60,000 nucleotides of DNA from Adiantum capillus-veneris (GCA_014529385.2 CM043944.1:79330384-79390383); one strand, 5' to 3'; positions 32,306 through 42,813 are shown, counted from the stretch's first letter. Translations and numbers: made by a program. Notes: generated by a model from the sequence alone, not told the origin.

Positions 32306-32738
32306 ATGGGTTCCTAGCCAACTTTATATTGCTAAGATTGTCACTGTAAATGAAAACCTCTCCATCCACCTCCAACCCCAAATCAAAAAATAGCTTGCGT
32401 AGCCAAGCTACCTCACATGCCGCCACTGCGGCTCCTTGATACTTTGCCTCTGTACTCGACAAGGCAGCCGTGGGTTGCTTCTTCCTGCTCCAAGTCACAA
32501 CATCACTACCAAATAAAAACATGAAGCCACTAGTAGATCATCGATTAGAAATATTACCAGCCTAATTTGCATCTGTGTAACCATACAACTACAATGGTAC
32601 ACTTACTGCATAAAATAATGCATTATCAACAGTGGCCCCAAATACCATAATGTGCACCTCACACAATCAAGATGTGGCTTGCGCAAAACCTGCATAATTT
32701 AGCTCTCCAAGCCAGCAGTGTAACTCACACATCTGACC
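32306..32738 (-). pseudogene. copia C, RT end and RNase H part
   Basis: Minus strand. MQVLRKPHLDCVRCTLWYL and YGYTDAN (first RNase H Asp) are in separate frames at 32560-32720, then the 75-codon frame at 32295-32522 with FLFGSDVVTWSRKKQPTAAL, SSTEAKYQGAAVAACEVAWL and IYSDNLSNIKLARNP. The usual TKHIE section is lost: the copia sequence stops at about 32306. It continues across the chromovirus with 41646-42591: joining the flanks with a single TGACC keeps the copia homology continuous. Confidence 0.88.
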
Positions 32739-34330
32739 TGTCATAATAATCAATATCTAATTCTCCTAAATGATTTTCTCATATTAAACTGATCATTTAA
32801 TGTGGGGAAGTGCCAAGGGAGAAAAAGCTAGAATATTGGTTAAGTTAGCAGACCGGCCACAGTAGGGATCCAAAGGAGGGAAAATAGGGATCCAAAGGGG
32901 GGGCCATCTGCAAAAGAGCCATGTGAAACAATGGGCCAAAAAGACCCTAAGGTTCAGCCCATTAAGACTTCCAAAATGCTAAGGTTCCAAAATTCAAAGG
33001 TTGTGTCCAAAGGTCAACCCTAGGGAAAATTGGATGCTTAGTGTGTGCCCAAAAAGTCTTTGCATATCCCTACATGGGAGGGGGTGAGCCCCAAAGCTAG
33101 GGGATGAGAGAGAAAGCCACACACACACACACACAGGCTCCCTTTACACAAAGGGAATGAGGGACACATGTCAGCTCCCTAGGCCAGATGCCCACAAGGT
33201 GTGCCCAATTCCTATTGGAAGACCCTTGAAGTGGACCAATGAGAATTAAGCTAGAGTAAATCTAGTTTAATTAATTTAAAAACATTTAATAAAAGAAACC
33301 AATAAGAATTAAGTGTCCTAGAAGACTATTGGGCAGTCTCCCAAGGGGTCCAATGAGCATTCAGGGGCCCCATGGCTTGCCTGATTCCTATTGGCCAGGA
33401 GGCAAAGGGGTCCAATGAGAGTTTAGTTTAATTATTTAATTACCTAAAGCTCTCACAAAAGGGGAAAGGGGGACACATGTCAGAAGGCTATCACTTATGC
33501 TGCTTAATCCCTATTGGCTTGACCTGGGGAGGTCCAATGAGGCAAAAGCCAGACTTACTTAGCAGCTAGGGCTCGCCCAAGAGAGAGGGGGGGCTGATTT
33601 TTGCTTGGCATTGACACACACACTCTCACACTTGACCATGTGTGAAGGAAAAATACTCTATCTCCTCCCAAGCTTTAATGGAGAGCTCATCACCTACTCC
33701 AAGCTTGTGAGATAGAAGCCTACATCAACACTCTCTTGGCATGTGGATGCAAATCCAACCAAGAGCCAAGCTTCAATGCATGCTCATCTTCTCTACCAAG
33801 CTAATTACTAAGCTAAGCTATGCTAATATGAGTGATTATGTGAGGAGATGTACTTCTTTCTCGTAAGATACTTCTTTTTCCTCTCAATCTACTCTCATAC
33901 CCTGCTAGCTCTCACCATCTTCGAAGGTGTGTGAGGTCTTGGGTCTGAGAACGGGGATAATTCAAGTTGTGTTTGATTAAGTGTTTTGCTTGGTGTATGA
34001 AGCTTCCATCTTCATTGCACTAGCTAGTCTTGAAGGAACACAAAGAATTGTATTGTACAATGTCTCTCTTGATGGGAGAAACCATAATACAAAGCCTTTT
34101 GGAGGGGGGACCGGCTCCATGCAAATCCGGTCCTCAACTGTTGTCAATAGCTTAATTGCTCTCTCTTTTGAAAGTATTGTCGATGCTATCTAACTAGGTG
34201 TTATGCTTTTTGTTGCTCTCTCCACCCAAGCACTCTTGTAATTCTCATTAGGAATCAACTCTAATGAAATGCCCACTATGTTCATGCTAAATTCCGCTAC
34301 ACAAAAGATTTTAGGCCATTAAATGTTACA
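32739..34330 (+). repeat. chromovirus 5' LTR
   Basis: 1,592 bp, starts TGTCATAATAATCAATATC and ends CATTAAATGTTACA. It contains repeated modules: GGGACACATGTCAG twice (33169, 33469) and paired CCTATTGG ... CCAATGAG blocks at about 33211-33244, 33388-33421 and 33511-33541, with related half-blocks between, meaning CCAAT boxes in both orientations. A 70-codon frame at 33981-34193 lies inside and is not thought to be a gene. Confidence 0.97.
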
Positions 34331-34331
34331 T

Positions 34332-34343
34332 TGGTATCAGAGC
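34332..34343 (+). promoter_or_regulatory. chromovirus primer binding site
   Basis: TGGTATCAGAGC one base after the 5' LTR, the initiator-Met tRNA site used by plant chromoviruses. Confidence 0.92.
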
Positions 34344-34747
34344 TCAAGGTTTCTCTTTTCTTGCTCAAGAAGGGAGGTCCTCAAGCTAGCTACAAATGGT
34401 TGGTATTATTAATTGCCTGTGAGTAAGTAGAATAGGGATTTTTCAGCCTTGCAGTGCGCCTGCCTTTGTGCAGTTAACGGGGCATCACCGTCGAGAGCTA
34501 TGGTCTTAATAGTGGAGTCCTACGGGGCTTGCCTACGGCTTAACCACTATTGAGCTATTAGAAGCTTGACAGGAGCCAGTGCTGTTTTGGTGTCGAAAGA
34601 CCCTCTCTTCTATTCCTTGCAATTAATGGTATTCGAGCCGCGGGTACAGTAGCTTGAGTGCTTTTTCTAAAGGGGTAAAGAGGAGTAGCAACTAGGGCTT
34701 GAAGTGCCAAAGTACACCTAAAAATTTTACACCTAAAAGTTGTTAGA
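34344..34747 (+). other. chromovirus leader
   Basis: About 400 bp between primer site and gag start; probably holds the packaging signal. No upstream frame of interest. Confidence 0.7.
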
Positions 34748-36352
34748 ATGGCTGACAATATTAAAGAGAGTGAAATTAATGTTGATAACTTTGATTTTGC
34801 TCATGATCAAGCTACTAATGATGCTTCAATGCTTGTTAATTATCTTGTTTCTAGGCTTCAACAAGCCATGGGCAATCCATCTCTCCAAAGTGAAGTGCAA
34901 CGGCAGCTCCGTGCTCACGGGATTCTCCAAGCTCATCACCATGACGAGAGAACACCTAGGAAGCCTCCTTGTGAGACTACCAAAAGAGGTCTCTCTCCGA
35001 TTCGGGAAGAAGAAGAGAATCCATATGAAGGGCTCAAGAACTTACTTCTTGATGATGCATCTCCTTCCCAAAGGAGAATTCAAGAGCCTCCACCGAAGGA
35101 AAGAGAAAGAAGCGAGTCTCCCGCCACCTCGGCGGAGATGGCTCCACGAAGACGGCGGGCTAAACGCTCTCCATCACCACCAAAGCGGAGAAGACCATCA
35201 CACTCTTCTCCACGCCATAATTCAAAGAGGGATGATAAAAAGCAAAAGAAGAAAAAGGCGAGAAAGAGGACACCCTCTTCTCCATCTTCTTCATCCTCTT
35301 CCTCTTATGAAAGCTATGGTGAAGATGACAAAGATCAAGACAAGAAAAAGGCGAGAAAGAGGTCACCCTCTTCTCCACCTTCTTCAAATTCTTCATCTTC
35401 TGAAGAAAGTGATGGTGCAACTTTTGAACCATCAAAAAGAAGAGGCCATAGAAAATCCTATGGCGCATGGAAGAGGTCGTCCAAGCTGAAGAAATTCAAA
35501 GAGGGAGGGAAGAGCATCTCTTTCCTTACCTATGATGGCACCTTCGGTGCTACAGACAAAGTTTTGGCCTTTATCCAGCAATTCGATGCGGCGTTTGGAG
35601 ATGAGGGCTTCACGGAGTCCTCTAAGCTACGCCATGTAGCTATGCACTTCCAAAAGTCCGCCAGACAATGGTGGTCTAGCCTACGAGCCAACGGTGAAGC
35701 TCCACGAACATGGAAGGCTTTAAGAGCTTCCATTATGAAGCAGTTTTTGGCCACCGATGCCAAAGACAAAGTACTCACCGAATGGCGAAGCTTAAAGCTC
35801 TCTCCCAATGAATCCATCCACAAATATGTAGACAAGTTTTGGGACCTACAACTCAAAGCCACTGTCTTCAAAAAGTTGGATTTTGGAGAGCAAAAGCAAC
35901 AATTTTTTGCGGGCTTAACCGAAGAAATGGCGGAGTATGTCAACTCCCAAAGGCCACGTACCATATCGGCGGTCATACACCATACTATGGTGGCCTCGCG
36001 AATCAATTTCCAAACGGGGGGTAAAAGAAATAATAAGCCCCCGGAAAACAAGGGTTCCAATGAGCCTAAGGGGAAGGACAATGTCCAAAAGTCTCCTAAG
36101 GGCAATTCCAACAAAGCTAAAGAGAAGGGAGTTTACAAAGGAAAGAATAAACTCTCTCCTGAAGAGCTTGAGCGTTATCGTAAAGATAACCGGTGTTTCA
36201 AGTGCGGCGAACAAGGGCATGCGTACCGCGCTTGTCCCCAAAAGAACAACCGCCAAGATCCTCCTAGGCTTCTTTGGTTGAAATCCAAGAGGAGGAGATT
36301 CACCAAACTCACCACAAAGGATCTCCTCTATGCCATGCTTGGGGAAAGGTAA
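34748..36352 (+). CDS. gag: chromovirus Gag
   Basis: 534 codons; the ATG has a favourable context (A at -3, G at +4). Gag forms the particle and binds the RNA genome. An N-terminal helical part (to ~100) is followed by an Arg/Ser-Pro-rich region at ~132-240 in which KKKARKR followed by T/S-PSSP and a Ser run and acidic tail occurs twice (~168, ~200), an RS-like domain. The capsid domain (~258-400) shows FQKSARQWWSSL and FLATDAKDKVLTEWRSL. The zinc knuckle RCFKCGEQGHAYRACP (C-x2-C-x4-H-x4-C) is at ~481-496. The last 25 codons overlap pol in another frame. No stop or shift inside, consistent with a recent insertion. Confidence 0.95.
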   Translation: MADNIKESEINVDNFDFAHDQATNDASMLVNYLVSRLQQAMGNPSLQSEVQRQLRAHGILQAHHHDERTPRKPPCETTKRGLSPIREEEENPYEGLKNLLLDDASPSQRRIQEPPPKERERSESPATSAEMAPRRRRAKRSPSPPKRRRPSHSSPRHNSKRDDKKQKKKKARKRTPSSPSSSSSSSYESYGEDDKDQDKKKARKRSPSSPPSSNSSSSEESDGATFEPSKRRGHRKSYGAWKRSSKLKKFKEGGKSISFLTYDGTFGATDKVLAFIQQFDAAFGDEGFTESSKLRHVAMHFQKSARQWWSSLRANGEAPRTWKALRASIMKQFLATDAKDKVLTEWRSLKLSPNESIHKYVDKFWDLQLKATVFKKLDFGEQKQQFFAGLTEEMAEYVNSQRPRTISAVIHHTMVASRINFQTGGKRNNKPPENKGSNEPKGKDNVQKSPKGNSNKAKEKGVYKGKNKLSPEELERYRKDNRCFKCGEQGHAYRACPQKNNRQDPPRLLWLKSKRRRFTKLTTKDLLYAMLGER

Positions 36353-39300
36353 GAGAACATGATGCTTTTATTCTCTTTGACCCTGGTTCTACTCACAATT
36401 TCATATCTATGGAGTTAGCCACCAAGCTAGGCATACAATCCTATGAGATGGGAGATATCCTACCCGCAGACAGTGCCTTCAAGGGGCAAGAAGCTTCAGT
36501 CACTCCCTTAATCGGGAAATTGAGGCTTCATGTCCAAGGCTATGTGGACAAAGAGGACTTCTTTATCTCTCCTCTCAAGCATGAGGATGTAATCCTAGGG
36601 GCACCATGGTTTGACCGTCTGGCTGCCCATGTTAAATTTCCTGAAAGGAGAATCTCCTTTAAGTTCAGGGAAAAGGACATGTATATAGATGCTAGGGAGA
36701 TGGGTAACACCATCCCCATTGTACATACACCAGCTTTCAACAAGTCAATAAAGAGCTCTATTTCCGTGTACATGATTTTTGTTAAAGATTCTCAAAATGA
36801 ACCTAATGCTTTAGCAAAAGAAAATAAAAGCAACCAAAAGGAATTAGAGTTATCCAATTTTCTCAAGGGGTTTCAAGATGTCTTTATTGACGACATCCCT
36901 TGTGAGCTACCTCCTAAACGAGGTAATGACGACCATGCAATTGAACTTCTTCCAGGAAGTTCACCGCCTAACAAACCTCCTTATAGAGTTTCTCAAGCTC
37001 AACAAGAGGAGATTATGCGGCAAGTGCATGAGTTAATTGAGAAGGGCATGGTTAGGCCTAGCTCATCTCCATTTTGCTCACCTGTGCTATTAGTGCAAAA
37101 GAAAGACGGCACATATCGTATGTGTGTCGACTATAGAGCACTAAATAGGATCACTATCAAGAATAGGTTTCCCGTTCCACGGGTAGAAGACCTATTTGAT
37201 AAGCTACAAGGATCGACCTACTTCAGTAGGATTGACCTAAAAAGTGGCTATCATCAAATAAGGATAGTTGATCAAGACATTGTAAAGACCGCATTTCGTA
37301 CTACATTTGGTCTTTACGAATACATTGTCATGCCTTTTGGCTTGACTAATGCACCAGCCACATTCAACCGCTTGATGGAGAAGCTGTTCAGGCCTCATCG
37401 AACCTTCACTGGAGTGTTCTTTGATGATATTATCATCTACTCTAATTCATTAGAGGAACACAAGCAACACCTCCAGGTAATATTTCAAGTTTTAAGAGAG
37501 AATAAACTTTATGTTAATCGAAAGAAAAGTGAATTTTTCTTGCAAGAGATTCAATATTTAGGTCACATTATCTCTCAAGATGGAATCCAAATGGATCCAT
37601 CCAAGTTAGAGGTAATAAAAGGATGGCCTAAACCAAGGAATCTTCATGAACTAAGAAGCTTTATAGGTATGTGTGCATACTATAGACGCTTCATAGAAAA
37701 GTTCTCACAAATTGCGGGACCATTACATGACCTAACAAAGAAAAATGTTAGGTATACGTGGTCTGCTAAGGAGAACAATGCTTTCGAAAAGCTTAAAGAA
37801 AAGCTTATCTCTCAACCTGTGCTTACACTACCGGATCTCTCAAAACCATTTGAGGTCCAATGTGATGCTTGTGGTGATTGCCTTGGGGCTGTTCTGCTCC
37901 AAGAAGGGCACGCCATAGGCTATGAGAGTCGAAGGCTCGACCCTGTTGAGCAAGCTCTAGGCATATACGAAAAAGAACTCCTTGCAGTTCTACATGCCTT
38001 AGACTCATGGAAGCACTATTTATTGGGGACTCCTTTCATTCTGCGAACGGATCACCAAAGTCTTAAGTACTTCATGGCGCAGACCAAGCTCTCCGACAAA
38101 CAAATGAGGTGGGCAAATTTCCTTTCGCAATTTCATTTTCATATTGCTCACATTGCTGGCAAGCATAATCAAGTAGCCGATGCACTCTCAAGACGACCGA
38201 GAGTGAATGCGGTTTCCATAGCAACTCACAATGATCTATCTTTAATGATAGATGAGTATGCTATTGATCCCGATTTTAGAGATGTGATTTCAGCCCTTGC
38301 ATTAGGGAAGAAAGAAGAACCATTTACTTTACAAGATGGTTATCTTCTCTATGGTAATAGACTATGCGTTACTAACTCACTACGTGAGAAAGTAATGTAT
38401 GAATCTCATGATCCTCCATATGCGGGGCATAGAGGGATTCAGTCTACCTTAAAGGGAATTGAAACATATTTCTATTGGCCTACCATGAAAGTGAACATAC
38501 ATGAGTATGTTTCCAAATGTGTGGTATGTCAAAAGACAAAATTTGATAGAGGGAAGCAACTTGGATTGCTTCAACCCTTGCCAATCCCTAATTCACCATG
38601 GGAGAGCATATCCATGGATTTTATCTTTGGATTGCCTAAGTCTATCCATGGGAATACGGGAATATGGACGATAGTAGACAGGTTCAGTAAACAAGCTCAT
38701 TTTATACCTGTCAAAAAGACTATCAAAGCCCATCAAATGGCAACCCTCTTCATTTCACAAATTTTCAAGTACCATGGCTTGCCAATGTCCATAGTGTCGG
38801 ATAGAGATCCTAGAATGACCAGTAATTTTTGGAAGGGTCTCTTTGAGAATTTAGGAACAAGGCTAAACTTCTCTTCGGCCTATCATCCACAAACTGATGG
38901 CCAAAGTGAAATAGCTAACCTAACTATTCTCGATCTATCAAAAGCCTATGTAACGGAAGTAGATCAAAGATCCCAATGGGAGAAGTACTTACCCTTAGTA
39001 GAGTATGCTTACAATAACACTGTACATACTTCTACAGGAAAAGCACCTTTCGAGGTAATTGAGGGAAGGTCAAAAAGTCCCTTGCTACTTAAGGTACATG
39101 GGAAGATCTTCGCTGCAGATGAGTATAGCCGAGACCTACAAGAATCTTTCCAAAAGATTAAGGATGCTATCTCTATCTCACAGCAAAGGCAAAAGGCTGC
39201 TGCTGACAAGCACAGAAGAGCCCAAACCTTTAAAGAAAACGATTGGGTCTTGTTAAAGTTTCCCAAGGCTCGATTAAGGCACACTACGGGCAAGAATCCT

Positions 39301-39696
39301 ACGGGCCACCAAAAGTACTATGCTAAACTAGCAAAAAGGTACTATGGTCCCTTCCAGATTCTTAGGCCAATCAATGAGATGGCCTATCAACTTAAGTTGC
39401 CCAATCATTGGCTCATACACAATGCTTTTCATGTGAGCCTCTTAAAGCCTTACAAAGGAGAGCCACCTCAAGAACCAACTATTGAAGACCCACCGGAGAT
39501 CGAGGACCACGAGGAGGTGCTGCAGCCCGAGTCCATTCTCCGACATGAAGACAAGGTATTAAGAGGCGGTAAGACTATCAGACGATATCTTATTAAGTTT
39601 AAGAATTATCCTTTTGAAGATGCTAGATGGATGCAAGGCATACAATTAAAGGATAACCTAAACCTTGTCAATGCTTACAATGCTTCCCAAGAGTAA
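36268..39696 (+). CDS. pol: chromovirus Pol (PR-RT-RNaseH-IN-chromodomain)
   Basis: Open from just after a TAG at 36265 to a TAA at 39694, about 1,140 codons, in the -1 register to gag, overlapping it by about 80 bp; the first in-frame ATG is only near 36409, so expression is probably as a Gag-Pol fusion. Numbering from 36274: protease FDPGSTHNFIS (~35-45; D-P-G instead of D-T-G), RT with YRMCVDYRALN, FSRIDLKSGYHQI and VFFDDIIIYS (DD ~384), RNase H VQCDACGDCLGAVLL, YEKELLAV, RTDHQSLKYF, VADALSRR, integrase zinc finger HRGIQ ... CVVCQK, core D (~781), SDRDPRM (~842), TDGQSEIAN (~878), and C-terminal chromodomain PESILRHEDKVLRGG ... YLIKFKNYP (~1085-1135), which targets insertion to chromatin. 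All catalytic residues seen. Confidence 0.95.
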   Translation, partial: ASLVEIQEEEIHQTHHKGSPLCHAWGKVREHDAFILFDPGSTHNFISMELATKLGIQSYEMGDILPADSAFKGQEASVTPLIGKLRLHVQGYVDKEDFFISPLKHEDVILGAPWFDRLAAHVKFPERRISFKFREKDMYIDAREMGNTIPIVHTPAFNKSIKSSISVYMIFVKDSQNEPNALAKENKSNQKELELSNFLKGFQDVFIDDIPCELPPKRGNDDHAIELLPGSSPPNKPPYRVSQAQQEEIMRQVHELIEKGMVRPSSSPFCSPVLLVQKKDGTYRMCVDYRALNRITIKNRFPVPRVEDLFDKLQGSTYFSRIDLKSGYHQIRIVDQDIVKTAFRTTFGLYEYIVMPFGLTNAPATFNRLMEKLFRPHRTFTGVFFDDIIIYSNSLEEHKQHLQVIFQVLRENKLYVNRKKSEFFLQEIQYLGHIISQDGIQMDPSKLEVIKGWPKPRNLHELRSFIGMCAYYRRFIEKFSQIAGPLHDLTKKNVRYTWSAKENNAFEKLKEKLISQPVLTLPDLSKPFEVQCDACGDCLGAVLLQEGHAIGYESRRLDPVEQALGIYEKELLAVLHALDSWKHYLLGTPFILRTDHQSLKYFMAQTKLSDKQMRWANFLSQFHFHIAHIAGKHNQVADALSRRPRVNAVSIATHNDLSLMIDEYAIDPDFRDVISALALGKKEEPFTLQDGYLLYGNRLCVTNSLREKVMYESHDPPYAGHRGIQSTLKGIETYFYWPTMKVNIHEYVSKCVVCQKTKFDRGKQLGLLQPLPIPNSPWESISMDFIFGLPKSIHGNTGIWTIVDRFSKQAHFIPVKKTIKAHQMATLFISQIFKYHGLPMSIVSDRDPRMTSNFWKGLFENLGTRLNFSSAYHPQTDGQSEIANLTILDLSKAYVTEVDQRSQWEKYLPLVEYAYNNTVHTSTGKAPFEVIEGRSKSPLLLKVHGKIFAADEYSRDLQESFQKIKDAISISQQRQKAAADKHRRAQTFKENDWVLLKFPKARLRHTTGKNPTGHQKYYAKLAKRYYGPFQILRPINEMAYQLKLPNHWLIHNAFHVSLLKPYKGEPPQEPTIEDPPEIEDHEEVLQPESILRHEDKVLRGGKTIRRYLIKFKNYPFEDARWMQGIQLKDNLNLVNAYNASQE

Positions 39697-40040
39697 GCAA
39701 ATGTACAAAATGTTAAAAATGAACAAAATTTTTTGTCTTATAAGACTCTCTTTTTCTTTATTTGTGCACAAAAATGAAGTAGTATGCATGCTTAGATCAA
39801 GTTTGCGGAGACGACGTCTCCCAAACACCAAGTAGAGCTTGTCACTCTACTATGGAAGACTGATAGGACTAATGTGCAGACATGCTTGCGGCAGCCTCAG
39901 GCTCTCAAGCGCCAAATGGACTAGTCATCCATTATGGAATGATGTCGTAGGGTAACATAGGGATCCTCTACCCGCTAAGAAAAGGACTCATGCGTATGCT
40001 TTATCTTCTCTACACCATAGTCGAGGACGACTATGATTTC
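39697..40040 (+). other. chromovirus 3' untranslated region with hairpin cluster
   Basis: Four short inverted repeats in a row: GGAGAC/GTCTCC inside GTTTG/CAAAC (39801-39826), AGTAGAG/CTCTACT (39831-39851), GCTTG/CAAGC enclosing AGCC/GGCT (39884-39910), and ATGGA/TCCAT (39916-39932). They would fold in the RNA between pol stop and polypurine tract. Role unknown. Confidence 0.6.
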
Positions 40041-40053
40041 AAGAGAGAGGTAA
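40041..40053 (+). promoter_or_regulatory. chromovirus polypurine tract
   Basis: AAGAGAGAGG then TAA directly before the 3' LTR. Primes plus-strand DNA synthesis in reverse transcription. Confidence 0.8.
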
Positions 40054-41645
40054 TGTCATAATAATCAATATCTAATTCTCCTAAATGATTTTCTCATATT
40101 AAACTGATCATTTAATGTGGGGAAGTGCCAAGGGAGAAAAAGCTAGAATATTGGTTAAGTTAGCAGACCGGCCACAGTAGGGATCCAAAGGAGGGAAAAT
40201 AGGGATCCAAAGGGGGGGCCATCTGCAAAAGAGCCATGTGAAATAATGGGCCAAAAAGACCCTAAGGTTCAGCCCATTAAGACTTCCAAAATGCTAAGGT
40301 TCCAAAATTCAAAGGTTGTGTCCAAAGGTCAACCCTAGGGAAAATTGGATGCTTAGTGTGTGCCCAAAAAGTCTTTGCATATCCCTACATGGGAGGGGGC
40401 GAGCCCCAAAGCTAGGGGATGAGAGAGAAAGCCACACACACACACACACAGGCTCCCTTTACACAAAGGGAATGAGGGACACATGTCAGCTCCCTAGGCC
40501 AGATGCCCACAAGGTGTGCCCAATTCCTATTGGAAGACCCTTGAAGTGGACCAATGAGAATTAAGCTAGAGTAAATCTAGTTTAATTAATTTAAAAACAT
40601 TTAATAAAAGAAACCAATAAGAATTAAGTGTCCTAGAAGACTATTGGGCAGTCTCCCAAGGGGTCCAATGAGCATTCAGGGGCCCCATGGCTTGCCTGAT
40701 TCCTATTGGCCAGGAGGCAAAGGGGTCCAATGAGAGTTTAGTTTAATTATTTAATTACCTAAAGCTCTCACAAAAGGGGAAAGGGGGACACATGTCAGAA
40801 GGCTATCACTTATGCTGCTTAATCCCTATTGGCTTGACCTGGGGAGGTCCAATGAGGCAAAAGCCAGACTTACTTAGCAGCTAGGGCTCGCCCAAGAGAG
40901 AGGGGGGGCTGATTTTTGCTTGGCATTGACACACACACTCTCACACTTGACCATGTGTGAAGGAAAAATACTCTATCTCCTCCCAAGCTTTAATGGAGAG
41001 CTCATCACCTACTCCAAGCTTGTGAGATAGAAGCCTACATCAACACTCTCTTGGCATGTGGATGCAAATCCAACCAAGAGCCAAGCTTCAATGCATGCTC
41101 ATCTTCTCTACCAAGCTAATTACTAAGCTAAGCTATGCTAATATGAGTGATTATGTGAGGAGATGTACTTCTTTCTCGTAAGATACTTCTTTTTCCTCTC
41201 AATCTACTCTCATACCCTGCTAGCTCTCACCATCTTCGAAGGTGTGTGAGGTCTTGGGTCTGAGAACGGGGATAATTCAAGTTGTGTTTGATTAAGTGTT
41301 TTGCTTGGTGTATGAAGCTTCCATCTTCATTGCACTAGCTAGTCTTGAAGGAACACAAAGAATTGTATTGTACAATGTCTCTCTTGATGGGAGAAACCAT
41401 AATACAAAGCCTTTTGGAGGGGGGACCGGCTCCATGCAAATCCGGTCCTCAACTGTTGTCAATAGCTTAATTGCTCTCTCTTTTGAAAGTATTGTCGATG
41501 CTATCTAACTAGGTGTTATGCTTTTTGTTGCTCTCTCCACCCAAGCACTCTTGTAATTCTCATTAGGAATCAACTCTAATGAAATGCCCACTATGTTCAT
41601 GCTAAATTCCGCTACACAAAAGATTTTAGGCCATTAAATGTTACA
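40054..41645 (+). repeat. chromovirus 3' LTR
   Basis: 1,592 bp, the same length as the 5' copy with two substitutions found by eye. It repeats the CCAAT-box modules and the 70-codon frame (41296-41508), which is identical in protein sequence. Supplies the polyadenylation signal. Confidence 0.97.
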
Positions 41646-42591
41646 TGACCTGCTAATTGTAACGTAGATCAAACTACTCACAATCTTCCTGTACATGGTA
41701 GCATCCTCCAATGCATAACCTGCATCCACACTAATCTTACCATTCTAATCCAATGGAACATAAATTGGCTTACAATCAGCCATACCATGCTTGGATAGCA
41801 TGTCTAACACATACTACCTTTGTGACAACCATATGCCATCTGAGTGCCCAAAAAATAGCGCAGATCCCCCAAATCCTTCATGTCAAACTTCTATTTCAAG
41901 AGACTTTTCACATGCTCTATCTCATTCTCACTGTCACACCCAAGAATAAGATCATCTACATATATGGTAATGACCACAATCCCTTTATCACTCACTCGCA
42001 CACACAAGGAGTGATGTGCATCAGCCATATGAAAACCAATCGTGATAAGATATTTAGCTATCTTATCATGCCATGCTTGTGGGGCTTGCTTCAACCCATA
42101 CAAGGATTTACGAAGCCTTGATACATACTCAGGGTCACATGTATCCTCATAACAATGAGACTGATCCATATATACCTCCTCTTGCAAGTCACCATGCATG
42201 AAGGCATTCTTGACATCCATTTGATGCAAAAACCATCCTTTAGCTGTAGCCACTGCAATCATAGCTCTCATAGTTTCCATTTTAGCAATGAGGGCAAATG
42301 TTTCTTCATAATCAATGCCATGAGTCTGTGCATAACCTCTGGCTACCAATCTAGCCTTGTACCTATTTATGCTACCATGGCTATTATGTTTCACTGTGTT
42401 CACCTACTTGCATCCAATGGCATTCGTGCCTTCAGGCAATGGCACCAAATCCCATGTCTCATTTCCATACAAAGCAGCCATTTCTTCATCCACAACTTTC
42501 TCCCAATTCACATTTCCAACAACCTCATCAAAGCAAGTGGGCTCTAAATCTTGCACAGCCTTTTCCATGTACGCAAAATGGTGTGCCACAT
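41646..42591 (-). pseudogene. copia C reverse transcriptase, N-terminal part
   Basis: Minus strand. MEKAVQDLEPTCFDEVVGN and EMAALYGNETWDLVPLPEGT, then INRYKARLVARGYAQTHGID, LHQMDVKNAFMHGDLQEEVY (motif A), RKSLYGLKQAPQAWHDK (motif B) and VITIYVDDLILGCDS (catalytic YVDD), all copia RT. Stops near 42404 and 41889 and frame changes after 41890 break it. It ends at the TGACC target site of the chromovirus, and its other end, ATGTG, is the target site of copia B. Confidence 0.92.
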
Positions 42592-42800
42592 TGATGAGTG
42601 CGCGTGTGCGTGTACGGAGTGTGTGCAAGAGAGGGGAAGAAGAGAAATGGGGAAGGGGGAGATACACAGGCATCCACTATGTAGATTAGTGGAGAAGAAA
42701 GAGAGAGGTCAACCCTTCCTCTTTCTCTCCCTATATTGAAAAGGGAAAAATCAAGTGTACAAGGGTGGTTTCCCACGGCCACCTGGCCTACACCCCAACA
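42592..42800 (-). repeat. copia B 3' LTR
   Basis: 209 bp; on the minus strand starts TGTTGGGGTGTAGG and ends GCGCACTCATCA. Contains CAATATAGGG as possible promoter core. Two differences from the 5' copy. Confidence 0.95.
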
Positions 42801-42813
42801 ACCTCCCACTTGA
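42801..42813 (-). promoter_or_regulatory. copia B polypurine tract
   Basis: On the minus strand AAGTGGGAGGT directly before the LTR, a standard copia plus-strand primer. Confidence 0.85.

Larger units (their letters stand above)
32739..41645 (+). mobile_element. full-length chromovirus (Ty3/gypsy), young insertion
   Basis: 8,907 bp with LTRs at 32739-34330 and 40054-41645, both 1,592 bp, TG...CA ended, and flanked by the 5-bp target duplication TGACC (32734-32738, 41646-41650). Inside are a primer site, a gag frame, a pol frame with protease, RT, RNase H, integrase and chromodomain, a 3' untranslated part with hairpins and a polypurine tract. I see two LTR differences (C/T near 32929 and T/C near 33085 of the left copy), so insertion is recent. 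It lies in the pol of copia C. Confidence 0.97.

Noticed and set aside
33981-34193. 70-codon ORF repeated identically at 41296-41508
   Set aside because: It lies inside the two near-identical LTRs; identity reflects LTR replication and not selection on a protein. No family motif.
34740-35489. 249-codon + strand ORF rich in Arg/His
   Set aside because: Alternative register of the Gag RS-like region; the Gag frame carries the capsid and zinc-knuckle motifs.
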